Part shown: one piece after another, positions 34,848 to 43,618 of the stretch | Layout of the letters: every line of letters starts with the position of its first letter | Numbering within the stretch: the first letter of the stretch is position 1 | Assembly (NCBI GenBank): GCA_965216105.1 | Contig: OZ244147.1 | Location: forward strand, 2,790,001-2,854,000 | Length of the DNA: 64,000 bases | DNA from: JAALLB01 sp017643495 | GTDB taxonomy: Bacteria; Pseudomonadota; Alphaproteobacteria; Rhizobiales; Rhizobiaceae | Direction of reading: 5' to 3' | Made by a program: the position numbers and the translations under genes | Notes under the pieces: model-generated | What the model was told of the DNA's origin: nothing | Databases searched by the model: none | Seen by the model: only the letters and a program-made list of their open reading frames with translations

Positions 34848-35378
34848 GGGTATCTCCCCTGTTTCCCTATTCTTTCAATTGGCCAGGCCCTTATTCGGCC
34901 TGTTTCCCTGCCATTCCTTTTCAGAGCGTTTCTGCCAGATTTACCTGGTCTTTTCTCTTTTTCTGGTCTCGGTGCCGGCTAACCCGGTCTTGTTGTTCCG
35001 ATGGGCTGATCATGCCGCCATGCTCTGAATCCCCGCTTAAAAACAATGCTTAACGAGGTTCAAACAATTTCAAAACGAAATCCTAATTTAACGTCTGATT
35101 CACGAACAAAAGACAGTAGAATCAATAAGATAAATCGTTTTTAACCCGGGATTCAGGTTTGATTTTCAACCTGTCGGTAACCATTACCGCCGATGGCATT
35201 TTGCATTTGAATAAAATTTGACCGAAGTTTCGACAACCAACCCTTCTCCGGGTTTGGCCAATACACTGCGAAATCGTAAGCCCACACGACACAAAATCGC
35301 GGTTACGCGTGCAAAATCATATTGACGTTTACGTCAATTCGGGGTTTTCTTCGATTATGTGGATGTGAGGAGAATATC
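34848..35378. other. Gene-poor stretch of about 530 bases between divergent genes
   Basis: This spacer should hold promoters for the Sel1 gene (minus) and the DUF2147 gene (plus). The part 35040-35280 is A/T-richer than its surroundings. I see a short CAGGTT/AACCTG dyad at 35154-35173 and the strong palindrome at 35321-35338. No convincing coding frame or structured RNA is evident. Confidence 0.5.
35321..35338. promoter_or_regulatory. ATTGACGT-TT-ACGTCAAT palindrome upstream of the DUF2147 gene
   Basis: A perfect inverted repeat with 8-base arms and a 2-base centre lies about 40 bases before the start of the DUF2147 gene, a position fitting an operator overlapping or following the promoter. 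The ACGT-NN-ACGT core resembles operators of MerR-family LiuR-type regulators of branched-chain amino acid degradation (from memory of that family). No such regulator is in the window. Confidence 0.55.
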
Positions 35379-35723
35379 ATGAAAACCACCAGGACATTGA
35401 TTATCACTGCAGCTGCACTGCTGGCCGGAACAACAATTGCCTTTGCCGAGCCAATTGTGGGGAACTGGAAAACCCAAAGCGGTGAAACTGCAAAAATTGC
35501 CAAATGTGGCGGTTCCTATTGTATCCAGCTCGTGACCGGCAAATATTCCGGACAACGGATTGGAAAAATGTCCGGGAACGGCGGCAGCTATAATGGCACA
35601 ATCACAGACCCTGCTGACGGCAAGGAATATTCCGGCTCGGCCAAGGTCACTGGTTCAAAAATGAGTCTGAAGGGCTGTGCACTCAAGATTTTCTGCAAGA
35701 CCCAAAAATGGAACAAGCTCTGA
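35379..35723 (+). CDS. Secreted DUF2147 domain protein
   Basis: This 114-residue protein has a signal peptide (MKTTRTLIITAAALLAGTTI, cleavage after FAE or IAFA) and a DUF2147 domain: VGNWKTQSGETAKIAKCGG, then NGTITDPADGKEYSG and the C-terminal GCALKIFCKTQKWNKL. Four Cys in the mature protein could form two disulfides. The ATG at 35379 follows GAGGAGA at five bases. Function of the family is unknown. It is single-gene, with a terminator after it and a palindromic operator-like site before it. Confidence 0.85.
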   Translation: MKTTRTLIITAAALLAGTTIAFAEPIVGNWKTQSGETAKIAKCGGSYCIQLVTGKYSGQRIGKMSGNGGSYNGTITDPADGKEYSGSAKVTGSKMSLKGCALKIFCKTQKWNKL

Positions 35724-35749
35724 GAGCTGACAATTAACAAGACAAGACG

Positions 35750-35773
35750 AAAGCCCCCGGTGACGGGGGCTTT
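35750..35773 (+). terminator. Intrinsic terminator after the DUF2147 gene
   Basis: AAAGCCCCCG pairs with CGGGGGCTTT around a four-base loop, 26 bases after the stop. The A/T ends on both sides make it able to work in both directions, also closing the minus-strand gene at 35804-36193. Confidence 0.85.
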
Positions 35774-35803
35774 CTGATTCCAGGATACTGTCAGGTCTCC
35801 ACG

Positions 35804-36193
35804 TCAGGGCAAACGATGCCACAGTTTGCAACGCACCCACGTTACGCCTGTAATTTCATAATAATCTTCCCCCACCACTTCGAAGCCTGCTTTTCTTGCC
35901 TGCTCCTCGGGTAAGGGATTGGGTCCGTTGGCTTCAAAAGTCCACCCCCAGGCAACCGGCGCAGGCGGGCGCATGAAATCGGCGCGAAACAGAACATGTT
36001 CGCGACCGGGTGCCTCAATATTTTCATGAAATTTACACTGAAGATCGGCAAGCACCAGGTTGTGACGCCTTGCGAAACGCGATTGCCGCTGCATTTCCTG
36101 TTCGCTTATCCATTCATCACCAAGAAATTCTGACTGCGCAGGGGAGACCAGAAACCCTGAAACCAGACAGGCAAAGAGGACCAAATATCTCAC
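35804..36193 (-). CDS. Secreted protein of unknown function
   Basis: This 129-residue protein begins with a signal peptide (YLVLFACLVSGFLVSPAQS). The mature part is about 108 residues, with two Cys (ADLQCKF and WVRCKLW) and aromatic-rich segments (APVAWGWTFEANGPN, EDYYEITGVTW). I do not recognise a family. The start is GTG, overlapping the GST stop by four bases (GTGA), so expression is likely coupled to that gene. Its C-terminus lies close to the shared bidirectional terminator. Confidence 0.7.
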   Translation of the reverse strand: MRYLVLFACLVSGFLVSPAQSEFLGDEWISEQEMQRQSRFARRHNLVLADLQCKFHENIEAPGREHVLFRADFMRPPAPVAWGWTFEANGPNPLPEEQARKAGFEVVGEDYYEITGVTWVRCKLWHRLP

Positions 36194-36900
36194 TGTTTGG
36201 ATGCTTTCTGGCCAAACAGGATTTTTTGGCTTTCCTTGTCTTTGGGATTGCTTTGTTCCCGTTTTTCTATGCCAAGCTTGAGCCCCTTCTCGACAGCTGG
36301 CCGGCTTCTCATGCGCTCAACCCATTTTTCCAGGTTTGGGAATTCTTCAATATTCTGTCCTTGGCGCTCCCACAGGATTGCCCAACCGATGCAGGCCATA
36401 TCGGCAATGGAATAGTCTCCCGCAAGATAATCGCGGTCTTTCAATTGCTTGTTCATGACGCCGTAAAGCCTGTTCACTTCGTTCGTATAGCGGTCGATTG
36501 CATAAGGAACCTGTTCCGGCGCATAGACCCTGAAATGATGAGTTTGCCCAGCCATTGGCCCAAGCCCTCCCATTTGCCACATCAACCACTGGTCAACGGC
36601 AACCCGACCTCGTTCGTCCGCCGGATAGAAGCGATCAAACTTGCGCCCCAAATACTGGAGTATGGCTCCGGATTCGAAAACCGAAATCTCCGTTCCATCC
36701 GGACCTTCCGGATCAATGATTGCCGGCATCCGGTTGTTTGGCGAAATTTTCAGGAAATCAGGTTTGAACTGATCGCCCTTGCCTATGTTGACATAGTTGA
36801 CATTGTAGGGAACGCCGAGTTCCTCAAGCATGACCGTAATTTTCCAGCCATTGGGTGTGGGCCAATAGAAAAGCTCAATCGGTTTCTTTTGCTCGGTCAT
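36190..36900 (-). CDS. Glutathione S-transferase, YfcG/Ure2p-like (Nu class)
   Basis: This 236-residue cytosolic GST has the N-terminal thioredoxin-like domain ELFYWPTPNGWKITVMLEEL, with TPNG at the glutathione-binding start, then SPNNRMPAIIDPEG and VFESGAILQYLGRKF. The C-terminal helical domain has QWLMWQMGGLGPMAGQ and DYSIADMACIGWA. The TPNGWK and MGGLGPM motifs match the YfcG/YghU group, which act as disulfide-bond reductases with GSH. The ATG at 36900 has GGAGA seven bases upstream. Confidence 0.9.
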   Translation of the reverse strand: MTEQKKPIELFYWPTPNGWKITVMLEELGVPYNVNYVNIGKGDQFKPDFLKISPNNRMPAIIDPEGPDGTEISVFESGAILQYLGRKFDRFYPADERGRVAVDQWLMWQMGGLGPMAGQTHHFRVYAPEQVPYAIDRYTNEVNRLYGVMNKQLKDRDYLAGDYSIADMACIGWAILWERQGQNIEEFPNLEKWVERMRSRPAVEKGLKLGIEKREQSNPKDKESQKILFGQKASKQ

Positions 36901-36967
36901 TGTTTTCTCCATTCGGCCTGACATGGCAACGCGGGGCGTTCCGTGACGATTACGCCCCGCAATCCAA

Positions 36968-37714
36968 TCAGTAGACCAGAATATCAGAGCCGGGGCGAAC
37001 ACGGTCATACAAATGTATGACATCCTGGTGTATCATCCTGACGCAACCGCTGGAAACCGCCTTGCCGATTGACCGGTGTTCCGGCGTGCCATGGATACGA
37101 TAAAGTGTGTCCACATTGCCTTCGAAAATGTACAAGGCACGGGACCCGAGCGGGTTTGTCGGACCGGGAGGCATGCCACCGTTTTCCACACTCCATTTTT
37201 CCAGTTCAGGTCGACGGGCAATCATCTCCGCAGGTGGTGTCCATTTAGGCCATTTTTGCTTCCAGCGAACCTTCGCACGTCCCGACCACGCAAAACCGGC
37301 GCGTCCCAGCCCAACACCATAACGCCACGCATATCCACCACGCTCAATGTGATAGAGATAAAAATTACCTGTATCCACGATGATCGTGCCAGGTTTTTCC
37401 CTACTGTCATACCTGATACGCCGACGGTAGAATCTTTCAGGCACCTCGTTCAGGTTTACTGCCGGAATCGGGAACTGTTCATTTGGTCGTGGGCCGTATG
37501 CCAGCGCCAGATCAGTGTCCTGAACTGATGGCAATTCCCTGTCGGCAGAAGATGTACGGTTGAAGAATGGCTGCCTGTTTTCACCACGTGGTAATGAAGC
37601 ACAACCAGCCAGTGCAAGTGTAGAGGATGCGCCCAAGCCTGAAAGCAGACTGCGCCTTGAAAAAATGGGAGGATTCTTTGTCAATTTTCTATCGCTGTAA
37701 AACTCTTTGAACAC
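36968..37714 (-). CDS. L,D-transpeptidase (YkuD domain), lipoprotein-like
   Basis: This protein of about 248 residues has the YkuD catalytic motif HGTPEHRS...SSGCVRM near the C-terminus, forming 3-3 peptidoglycan cross-links or linking proteins to peptidoglycan. The N-terminus has SRRSLLSGLGASSTLALAGC, a signal with twin Arg and a lipobox (LAGC). No ATG lies just before this signal. GTG at 37714 or TTG at 37684 are the plausible starts; a longer frame reaches 37885 but seems unlikely. A GT-rich spacer separates it from the upstream EEP gene. Confidence 0.87.
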   Translation of the reverse strand: MFKEFYSDRKLTKNPPIFSRRSLLSGLGASSTLALAGCASLPRGENRQPFFNRTSSADRELPSVQDTDLALAYGPRPNEQFPIPAVNLNEVPERFYRRRIRYDSREKPGTIIVDTGNFYLYHIERGGYAWRYGVGLGRAGFAWSGRAKVRWKQKWPKWTPPAEMIARRPELEKWSVENGGMPPGPTNPLGSRALYIFEGNVDTLYRIHGTPEHRSIGKAVSSGCVRMIHQDVIHLYDRVRPGSDILVY

Positions 37715-37796
37715 TGTGCCCGGATACGCTCTTAATGCATCAAATGCCAGCAGAGTTTCATAACGAATACGTGAGTTTGAAACAGCCCCTGCAAGC

Positions 37797-38738
37797 TCAG
37801 CGGGAAAGCTGGAATTCCACCAGTATGGGCAGGTGATCGGAGCCAATATCTTCAAGCGTTTTGGCCGACAAGACACGAACTGCACCCTTGCTCATAACGT
37901 TGTCAATCGGCAGGCCTGCCCAAAACCATTTGCTGATGACTGGTTCGTCCGCCATCCATGTCGAACCTATTCCCGGCACAATTGTCAAACCGCCCAAAGC
38001 AGCAAATTTGCGGACAGCCCAGGACCATGTGACTGCGTTGAAATCACCCGCCACAATTGCATCATTTCCGAAGCTGGCAATATCGGGAGACAGGATTTCA
38101 AGCTGTTCGGGACCACTCGCAGGCCAGGGCCATCGCATGTGGGCGGCAGCAAATGTAAGTGGACGTCCATCGGGGGCAACAAGGTTGATACGCGCCATGG
38201 CAGAGTAGACGCCGCAGAACTCGCTGCCCGGCTCAATTGGCCATTTCGAATACAGTGTTGTGGCATTCCACTGCCCGGATTGACGACATTCATATTTGTG
38301 CGGCCAATTGCCTTCAATTTTTTCAAACTGCTTTCGCCATTCAGGTGATTGTTCCGTCACGGTTACCAGGTCCGGATCAAGCTTTTTGATGACACCCAGC
38401 ACACGCTCCTTCTCGGGGTTGTTGAGAAGCAAGTTGAAATGAAAGAGCGAATAAACCGGCAAATCCGGATTTGCTTCCAAGGCGCGGGCTGACAAAACTG
38501 TTCCGGGCAATGCCGAATACAACCCTCCAACTGCGACAAGCAAGGTGGCAATCGCGGTGCCCGGTGTGCGCAAGAAAAACAATGCGATTACACAACCCAG
38601 CAGGCCAACCGACAAGTGCAACCTGAAATGGGAGAAGGTATCGAGGGCCGGGTGAACCCACCCGAAAAACCCGAGAATCACCGCAGCAATTAATGGCAGA
38701 ACAGCAAGCTGTGCCAGTATTCTCATAACCCGAAACAT
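37797..38738 (-). CDS. Endonuclease/exonuclease/phosphatase family membrane protein (YafD-like)
   Basis: This 313-residue protein has two to three N-terminal membrane segments (about residues 8-85), followed by an EEP domain: LVTVTEQSPEW (metal-binding Glu), FAAAHMRWP, AIVAGDFNAV and the C-terminal SDHLPILVEF. The catalytic domain probably faces the periplasm. Its substrate is unknown; relatives include DNases, sphingomyelinases and phosphatases. Confidence 0.85.
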   Translation of the reverse strand: MFRVMRILAQLAVLPLIAAVILGFFGWVHPALDTFSHFRLHLSVGLLGCVIALFFLRTPGTAIATLLVAVGGLYSALPGTVLSARALEANPDLPVYSLFHFNLLLNNPEKERVLGVIKKLDPDLVTVTEQSPEWRKQFEKIEGNWPHKYECRQSGQWNATTLYSKWPIEPGSEFCGVYSAMARINLVAPDGRPLTFAAAHMRWPWPASGPEQLEILSPDIASFGNDAIVAGDFNAVTWSWAVRKFAALGGLTIVPGIGSTWMADEPVISKWFWAGLPIDNVMSKGAVRVLSAKTLEDIGSDHLPILVEFQLSR

Positions 38739-39003
38739 CAGAAGCAGGCCTCATAGTCCCAATAATTGATGTTTGGCAGGGCCAAGCATATGAAATTGAT
38801 GTGCATTTGTTGCCGAGCCTGCGATTTTCCGTTTATAAATTCCAATAAGCAAATTGTGATGCGACCAAGAGCAGATTTTTTGCCGAAAGGTAAATAACAT
38901 ACAGGAATAACAGAAGTTTTATTGCTCGGTTCGCGAGAAAGTGTGGATATCGCAGAGGTGAGCCCAACTACACGATACCCATCGTGGCGAAGGAAGCCCC
39001 CTC

Positions 39004-40128
39004 ATGAATTTTGAACAGATCAGCCACACCAGCGATCTTCAATCCCTCGAAGCAAGCATTGACGGGTTTCCAATTCCGATCTTCCTGATCGAAGTGGAAA
39101 ATGAAAAGACGTTTCGCTACCGCAAACTCAACAAAGCCCATATGCTTGCCACCGGCATGGATAGTGGAGAGATCGCAGGTAAAACGCCGGAAGAGTTCTT
39201 CCCGCCACGTTTCGCGGAAACGGTCTCAATCAATTACAGTCGCTGTTTGAACTCAAGAGGTTCGTACCGGTTTGAAGAAGTCCTTTCAATGCCGGCACGC
39301 GAGATGTACTGGGATACAATCCTGACACCTGTTTTCAATGATGACAAAATTATCGGAATCTTGGGCATTGCATTTGACATTACCCACCTGAAACAAACCG
39401 AGAAATATCTGTTTGAGAGCCTTGAAGTCGCAAAACGGGAGAAGAATGACTTGCGCATTCTTTCCAACACGATTGCCCATGACCTCAGGGCACCTCTCAG
39501 ACAGATTGGAATGATCAAGGACCTGGTTCTGAAAGACTTTACCGATCTGGGTGACAACAAGCTTCAACTGCTGAACAAGGGCAAAGACATTATCGAAAAC
39601 GCACTTGCCCAGCTGGATGAAGTCATGCGGCAAGCCAAGAAAGACAAGCCGCAAACAGGTTTGATGTCTGATTTTGAATTCGGCAAATGGTGTCTCGACA
39701 TCATTGCGCTTCTTGACCCCCTGAAGAAATACGATTTTGTTTATCCTTCAGCATCACTGCATTGCGAGAAATTCGTACTCGACATTGTCATGAGGAACCT
39801 GATTGACAATGCATGCAAGCACGCCAATGGAGAAGTCGCAGTAGACGTGAAGACCGTAAAGTCCAATCTCATCTTTACTGTCAGAGATGACGGGCCAGGC
39901 TTTTCACCTGTTCATTTTACTGCTGGCGAGCCGCCTTCCGGACCTGCTGTTGAAGATGATACCAATGGTTTTGGCCTCGAGGCATCGAAAAGGTTGATTG
40001 AGGCACGAGGCGGCGAACTCTGGATCGAAGAAACTGCTGAACGCGGCAGGGGCGGTGTCGTGTCATTCCGCATTCCGGGAAAAATACTGGAACCTGACAG
40101 CAAGTTTTTTGTCATGCGTGCATCCTGA
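39004..40128 (+). CDS. Soluble PAS-domain sensor histidine kinase
   Basis: This 374-residue kinase has an N-terminal PAS fold (about residues 15-130: FPIPIFLIEV to ILGIAFDITHLKQ), a HisKA segment with phospho-acceptor His159 in SNTIAHDLRAPLRQ, and an HATPase domain with N box NLIDNACKHAN, G1 DDGPGFS and G2 GFGLEASKRLIEARGG. There are no membrane helices, so it senses a cytoplasmic signal. GAAGGA precedes the start. No response-regulator gene is adjacent, so it is an orphan kinase. Confidence 0.92.
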   Translation: MNFEQISHTSDLQSLEASIDGFPIPIFLIEVENEKTFRYRKLNKAHMLATGMDSGEIAGKTPEEFFPPRFAETVSINYSRCLNSRGSYRFEEVLSMPAREMYWDTILTPVFNDDKIIGILGIAFDITHLKQTEKYLFESLEVAKREKNDLRILSNTIAHDLRAPLRQIGMIKDLVLKDFTDLGDNKLQLLNKGKDIIENALAQLDEVMRQAKKDKPQTGLMSDFEFGKWCLDIIALLDPLKKYDFVYPSASLHCEKFVLDIVMRNLIDNACKHANGEVAVDVKTVKSNLIFTVRDDGPGFSPVHFTAGEPPSGPAVEDDTNGFGLEASKRLIEARGGELWIEETAERGRGGVVSFRIPGKILEPDSKFFVMRAS

Positions 40129-40179
40129 TCCAAACCCTTTCCAGGTGCAATTTAGCCCCGCCCTTTCGATGACAACTGT

Positions 40180-40196
40180 CGTATTGTCAAAATACG
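40180..40196. promoter_or_regulatory. CGTATT-N5-AATACG dyad upstream of the CBS gene
   Basis: An inverted repeat with six-base arms lies about 75 bases before the CBS-domain gene and 50 after the kinase stop. It could be an operator or a weak terminator stem; no T-run follows, so an operator is somewhat more likely. Confidence 0.35.
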
Positions 40197-40272
40197 TAAG
40201 ACTTTGCGATTGGCTTACTGTCACATTTTGCCCTAAACTTTCCCCTTGAGTGGATAATTCAGGGAGGTATTC

Positions 40273-40701
40273 ATGTCAGTTGGCGAAATTCTTGCAAGCA
40301 AGGGGCGTGAAGTCATTACCACGAATGCTGATGCCAGCCTTGAAGAAGTCTGCAATCTCCTGACCAGACACAAGGTAGGGGCGACTGTCGTACTTGACCC
40401 TCAGGGCAAGGTTTGCGGGATTGTTTCCGAACGTGACATCGTCAGGCACATTGCCCGTCATGGTGCCAAGGCACTTTCTGACAAAGTCTCAACTTCGATG
40501 ACCGAGAAAGTCATACATTGTGTCGATACCGACTCAATTGACGTAGCAATGCAGAAAATGACTGTCGGCCGTTTCCGCCACCTGCCCGTCATCATGAAGG
40601 GAGAGCTTCGCGGAATCATATCAATCGGCGATGTGGTCAAGAGAAAGATCGAGCAGGCCGAACAGGATGCTGAAGACCTCAAGCACTACATAGCAGGGTG
40701 A
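40273..40701 (+). CDS. CBS-domain pair protein
   Basis: This 142-residue cytosolic protein consists of two CBS motifs (VITTNADASLEEVCNLLTRH region; HCVDTDSIDVAMQKMTVGRF region) with typical VCGIVSERDIVRHIARHG and LRGIISIGDVVKRKIEQAE ends. Such stand-alone Bateman modules bind adenine nucleotides or NADH and sense energy state. GGGAGG lies seven bases before the ATG. Target protein unknown. Confidence 0.92.
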   Translation: MSVGEILASKGREVITTNADASLEEVCNLLTRHKVGATVVLDPQGKVCGIVSERDIVRHIARHGAKALSDKVSTSMTEKVIHCVDTDSIDVAMQKMTVGRFRHLPVIMKGELRGIISIGDVVKRKIEQAEQDAEDLKHYIAG

Positions 40702-40736
40702 AAACCCCACTGTTGGACGGCTGCTATATTTAGGGA

Positions 40737-40765
40737 TGGCCAGACGCAGGATTTGCGTCCAGCCA
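40737..40765. terminator. Hairpin between convergent CBS and ETF-QO genes
   Basis: TGGC and GACGCA on the left pair with TGCGTC and GCCA on the right, with two unpaired bases in each arm and a 5-base loop. It sits between convergent stops at 40701 and 40783. No U-run follows on either strand, so termination efficiency is uncertain. Confidence 0.45.
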
Positions 40766-40782
40766 ATAGCCCGGATTTTGGC

Positions 40783-42480
40783 TTACATGTTTGGATAAAC
40801 CGGCCCCTCACCTCCCTGGGGTGTTGTCCAGTTGATATTCTGGTTGGGATCCTTGATGTCACAAGTTTTGCAATGCACGCAATTCTGACTGTTAATGACG
40901 AAAACAGCATCCTGCGCTTCCGCTTCCTTTCCTGCAGGTATGGCGTCACCTTTTGCATCCACCCACTCGTAAACCCCCACCGGACAGTACCGGGTCGACG
41001 GACCGGCAAACTCAAACAGTTCCGATTGCTTTTGAAGGTCAAGATCGGCAACCTTCAAGTGGGTTGGCTGGTTCTCCTCATGATTGGTGCCGGAGAGGAA
41101 GACAGATGATGATCGGTCGAAGGTCGTGACCCCATCCGGCTTGGGGTAGTCAATCGGCTGATGCTTGCTGGCAGGCTCGGTTGCCTGATAATCAGCTTTC
41201 GCATGCTTCATTGTGCCAAAGGGCGACCACCCGCCGAACAGTGTATTGCACCACATGTCCACACCACCAAGGATCATTCCCAACACAGTCCCGTATTTGC
41301 TGACCAGTGGTTTTACATTGCGTACAGGTTTCAAGTCCTTGCCGATGGCACTGGAGCGCCAGGCTTCCTCATAGGAAAGCAGTTCATCGCTTGCGCGCCC
41401 GGCTTTCAATGCTTCGGCAACATGTTCAGCCGCCAGCATTCCCGAGAGCATGGCATTATGCGATCCCTTGATCCGCGGCACATTCACGAAACCGGCTGAA
41501 CAGCCAATCAGGGCGCCGCCCGGGAATGAAAGCTTTGGCACGGATTGCCAGCCACCCTGCGTGATGGCGCGCGATCCGTAGGAAACGCGCTTTCCACCTT
41601 CCAGCAAAGGAGCAACCGACGGATGCTTCTTGAAACGCTGGAACTCTTGAAAAGGAGAAAGGTACGGGTTCTTGTAGCCAAGGGCCACAACATAGCCCAC
41701 ATAGGCCTGGTTGTTTTCGATATGATATATGAATGAACCGCCATCCTGGTCAGTTGAAAGCGGCCATCCCAGCGAATGCTGGACTGTCCCTTCGCTGTGC
41801 TTGGAAGGGTCAAGTTCCCAAAGCTCCTTGAAGCCAATACCGAACTTGGGCGGAGAAGCGTCCTTTGCCAAGTCAAATTTGGCGATCAACTGCTTGGACA
41901 GCGAACCCCGGGCACCTTCGCCAAACAGCACATACTTGCCATGCAGTTCCATGCCTCTTTCAAACATTGGTCCGGGTGTACCGTCTTTTTGTACACCCAT
42001 GTCGCCAGTGGCAACGCCTTTCACGCTTCCGTCGTCGTTATAGACAAGCTCTGCAGCAGCAAAACCCGGATATACTTCTACACCAAGCGCTTCAGCCTTT
42101 TCTGCAAGCCAGCGACAAACATTTCCAAGAGAGACGATGTAATTGCCGTGGTTGTTCATTAGCGGAGGCATGCCAAAATTCGGAAGTCTGAACTTTCCGT
42201 TTTCTGTCAGGAAGTAAAAAATGTCGTCCTTCACAGGCACCTTGAACGGGTGGTCCGCATCGTCTTTCCAGTCGGGAAGGAGTTCGTTGACTGCCACCGG
42301 GTCAATCACGGCACCCGAGAGAATATGCGCACCAACTTCAGCGCCCTTTTCCAGAACCACGACATTGATGTCAGCATTGATCTGTTTGAGTTTGATTGCA
42401 GCGGCAAGTCCGGCCGGACCGGCTCCAACAATCACCACATCGAATTCCATGCTTTCGCGCGGTTCCAACTCATCTGCCAT
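40783..42480 (-). CDS. etfD: Electron-transferring-flavoprotein:ubiquinone oxidoreductase
   Basis: This 565-residue membrane-associated enzyme passes electrons from ETF (fatty and amino acid oxidation) to ubiquinone. The FAD motif VVIVGAGPAGLAAAIKL is at the N-terminus, GARGSLSKQLI follows, and the ubiquinone-domain SFPGGALIGCSAGFVNVPRIKG is clear. The C-terminal 4Fe-4S ferredoxin-like domain has RYCPVGVYEW and NCVHCKTCDIKDP. Length matches the family. GGGAGAAG precedes the ATG. Single gene. Confidence 0.95.
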   Translation of the reverse strand: MADELEPRESMEFDVVIVGAGPAGLAAAIKLKQINADINVVVLEKGAEVGAHILSGAVIDPVAVNELLPDWKDDADHPFKVPVKDDIFYFLTENGKFRLPNFGMPPLMNNHGNYIVSLGNVCRWLAEKAEALGVEVYPGFAAAELVYNDDGSVKGVATGDMGVQKDGTPGPMFERGMELHGKYVLFGEGARGSLSKQLIAKFDLAKDASPPKFGIGFKELWELDPSKHSEGTVQHSLGWPLSTDQDGGSFIYHIENNQAYVGYVVALGYKNPYLSPFQEFQRFKKHPSVAPLLEGGKRVSYGSRAITQGGWQSVPKLSFPGGALIGCSAGFVNVPRIKGSHNAMLSGMLAAEHVAEALKAGRASDELLSYEEAWRSSAIGKDLKPVRNVKPLVSKYGTVLGMILGGVDMWCNTLFGGWSPFGTMKHAKADYQATEPASKHQPIDYPKPDGVTTFDRSSSVFLSGTNHEENQPTHLKVADLDLQKQSELFEFAGPSTRYCPVGVYEWVDAKGDAIPAGKEAEAQDAVFVINSQNCVHCKTCDIKDPNQNINWTTPQGGEGPVYPNM

Positions 42481-42659
42481 TATCTTCTCCCAAAATCCTT
42501 CGCACGGGCCATATTGCGCATTTTCTTCCTGTCAATAAACATAAACCAGTACAATGTTCAAAGGGTGCGACAAACCGCCATTTGTTTCCTCGCATGATTT
42601 GCCGCTCCCCAGATACGGTTTTTCTGTTTATGGAAGGCAAAAAACGTTAAAAGGGTTCC

Positions 42660-43496
42660 ATGAACAGGGTCAGGGAAATTCTGGAGTGGTATGTGGAGGC
42701 AGGCGTCGATGTGCTGCTGGATGAAAAGCCCATTGACCGTTTTAGCGAAGCACCCCCACCTCCGCGCCAAGTTGCATCCCGAAAGTCTCCGGAACAGTTT
42801 CTGGCTCAACGCGAAACGACGCCTGGAGGCAGTACGGGAAAAAACCCAACCCAAACACCAACAACCAATTCTCCTGCGGGATCAGCCACCATTCCCGATG
42901 CGGCTGCAATTGATCAGGCCCGGGAGCTTGCGGGATCTGCAGGCACAATAGAAGAACTACGTGAAATCCTGTCGACTTTCGAAGGGTGCAATCTGAAACG
43001 GACAGCGAAATCACTTGTCTTTGCAGATGGCAACCCGGAAGCCCGGGTAATGCTTGTCGGAGAAGCTCCTGGACGGGATGAAGACTTGCAGGGGCTGCCG
43101 TTTGTCGGGCGCTCGGGACAATTGCTTGACCGAATGCTTGCCGCCATCGGCCTTGACCGAACCGGTGTCTATATTTCCAACGTACTGCCCTGGCGTCCGC
43201 CAGGCAATCGAACTCCCACACCCCAGGAAACAGAAATTTGCCGACCATTTATTGAACGCCATGTTGAACTGGCAAAACCGGAATTCCTGGTTCTTCTCGG
43301 TGGCTCTTCTGCAAAAACCATGCTCAAGACCAGCGACGGCATAATGAAACTCAGAGGGCGCTGGAACAGTGTCACAACACAACAGATAACCGTTCCGGCA
43401 TTACCCACACTGCATCCTGCATATCTCTTGCGGCAACCGGCCCACAAGGCACTTGCCTGGCGGGATCTCCTCAATTTAAAGCAGCGCTTGGGTTAA
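42660..43496 (+). CDS. Uracil-DNA glycosylase, family 4-like
   Basis: This 278-residue DNA repair enzyme has the active-site motif VGEAPGRDEDLQGLPFVGRS, SNVLPWRPPGNRTPTPQE, and the C-terminal LPTLHPAYLLRQPAHK. It removes uracil from DNA. The N-terminal 90 residues (LEWYVEAGVDVLLDEKPIDR, then a Pro/Thr-rich linker) form an extension common in alphaproteobacterial homologues. Family 4 enzymes bind a 4Fe-4S cluster; Cys residues in FEGCNLK and EICRPF may contribute, but one usual N-terminal Cys is not evident. AAGGG precedes the ATG. Confidence 0.9.
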   Translation: MNRVREILEWYVEAGVDVLLDEKPIDRFSEAPPPPRQVASRKSPEQFLAQRETTPGGSTGKNPTQTPTTNSPAGSATIPDAAAIDQARELAGSAGTIEELREILSTFEGCNLKRTAKSLVFADGNPEARVMLVGEAPGRDEDLQGLPFVGRSGQLLDRMLAAIGLDRTGVYISNVLPWRPPGNRTPTPQETEICRPFIERHVELAKPEFLVLLGGSSAKTMLKTSDGIMKLRGRWNSVTTQQITVPALPTLHPAYLLRQPAHKALAWRDLLNLKQRLG

Positions 43497-43618
43497 CAGC
43501 AGGCCGCTTTTTTGCCATTATCATTCCCTTAACGACCGAAAAACGTCGCAGAATCGCGGAAAATCGTCTCGGTTGCCGCTATTCTGAAACTCTACGTCAA
43601 AAACACAGAGGGGATCCC

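Noticed and set aside
36010..36921. Open plus-strand frame of 303 codons
   Set aside because: Antisense across the glutathione transferase and the secreted unknown gene; no plausible start signal or motif.
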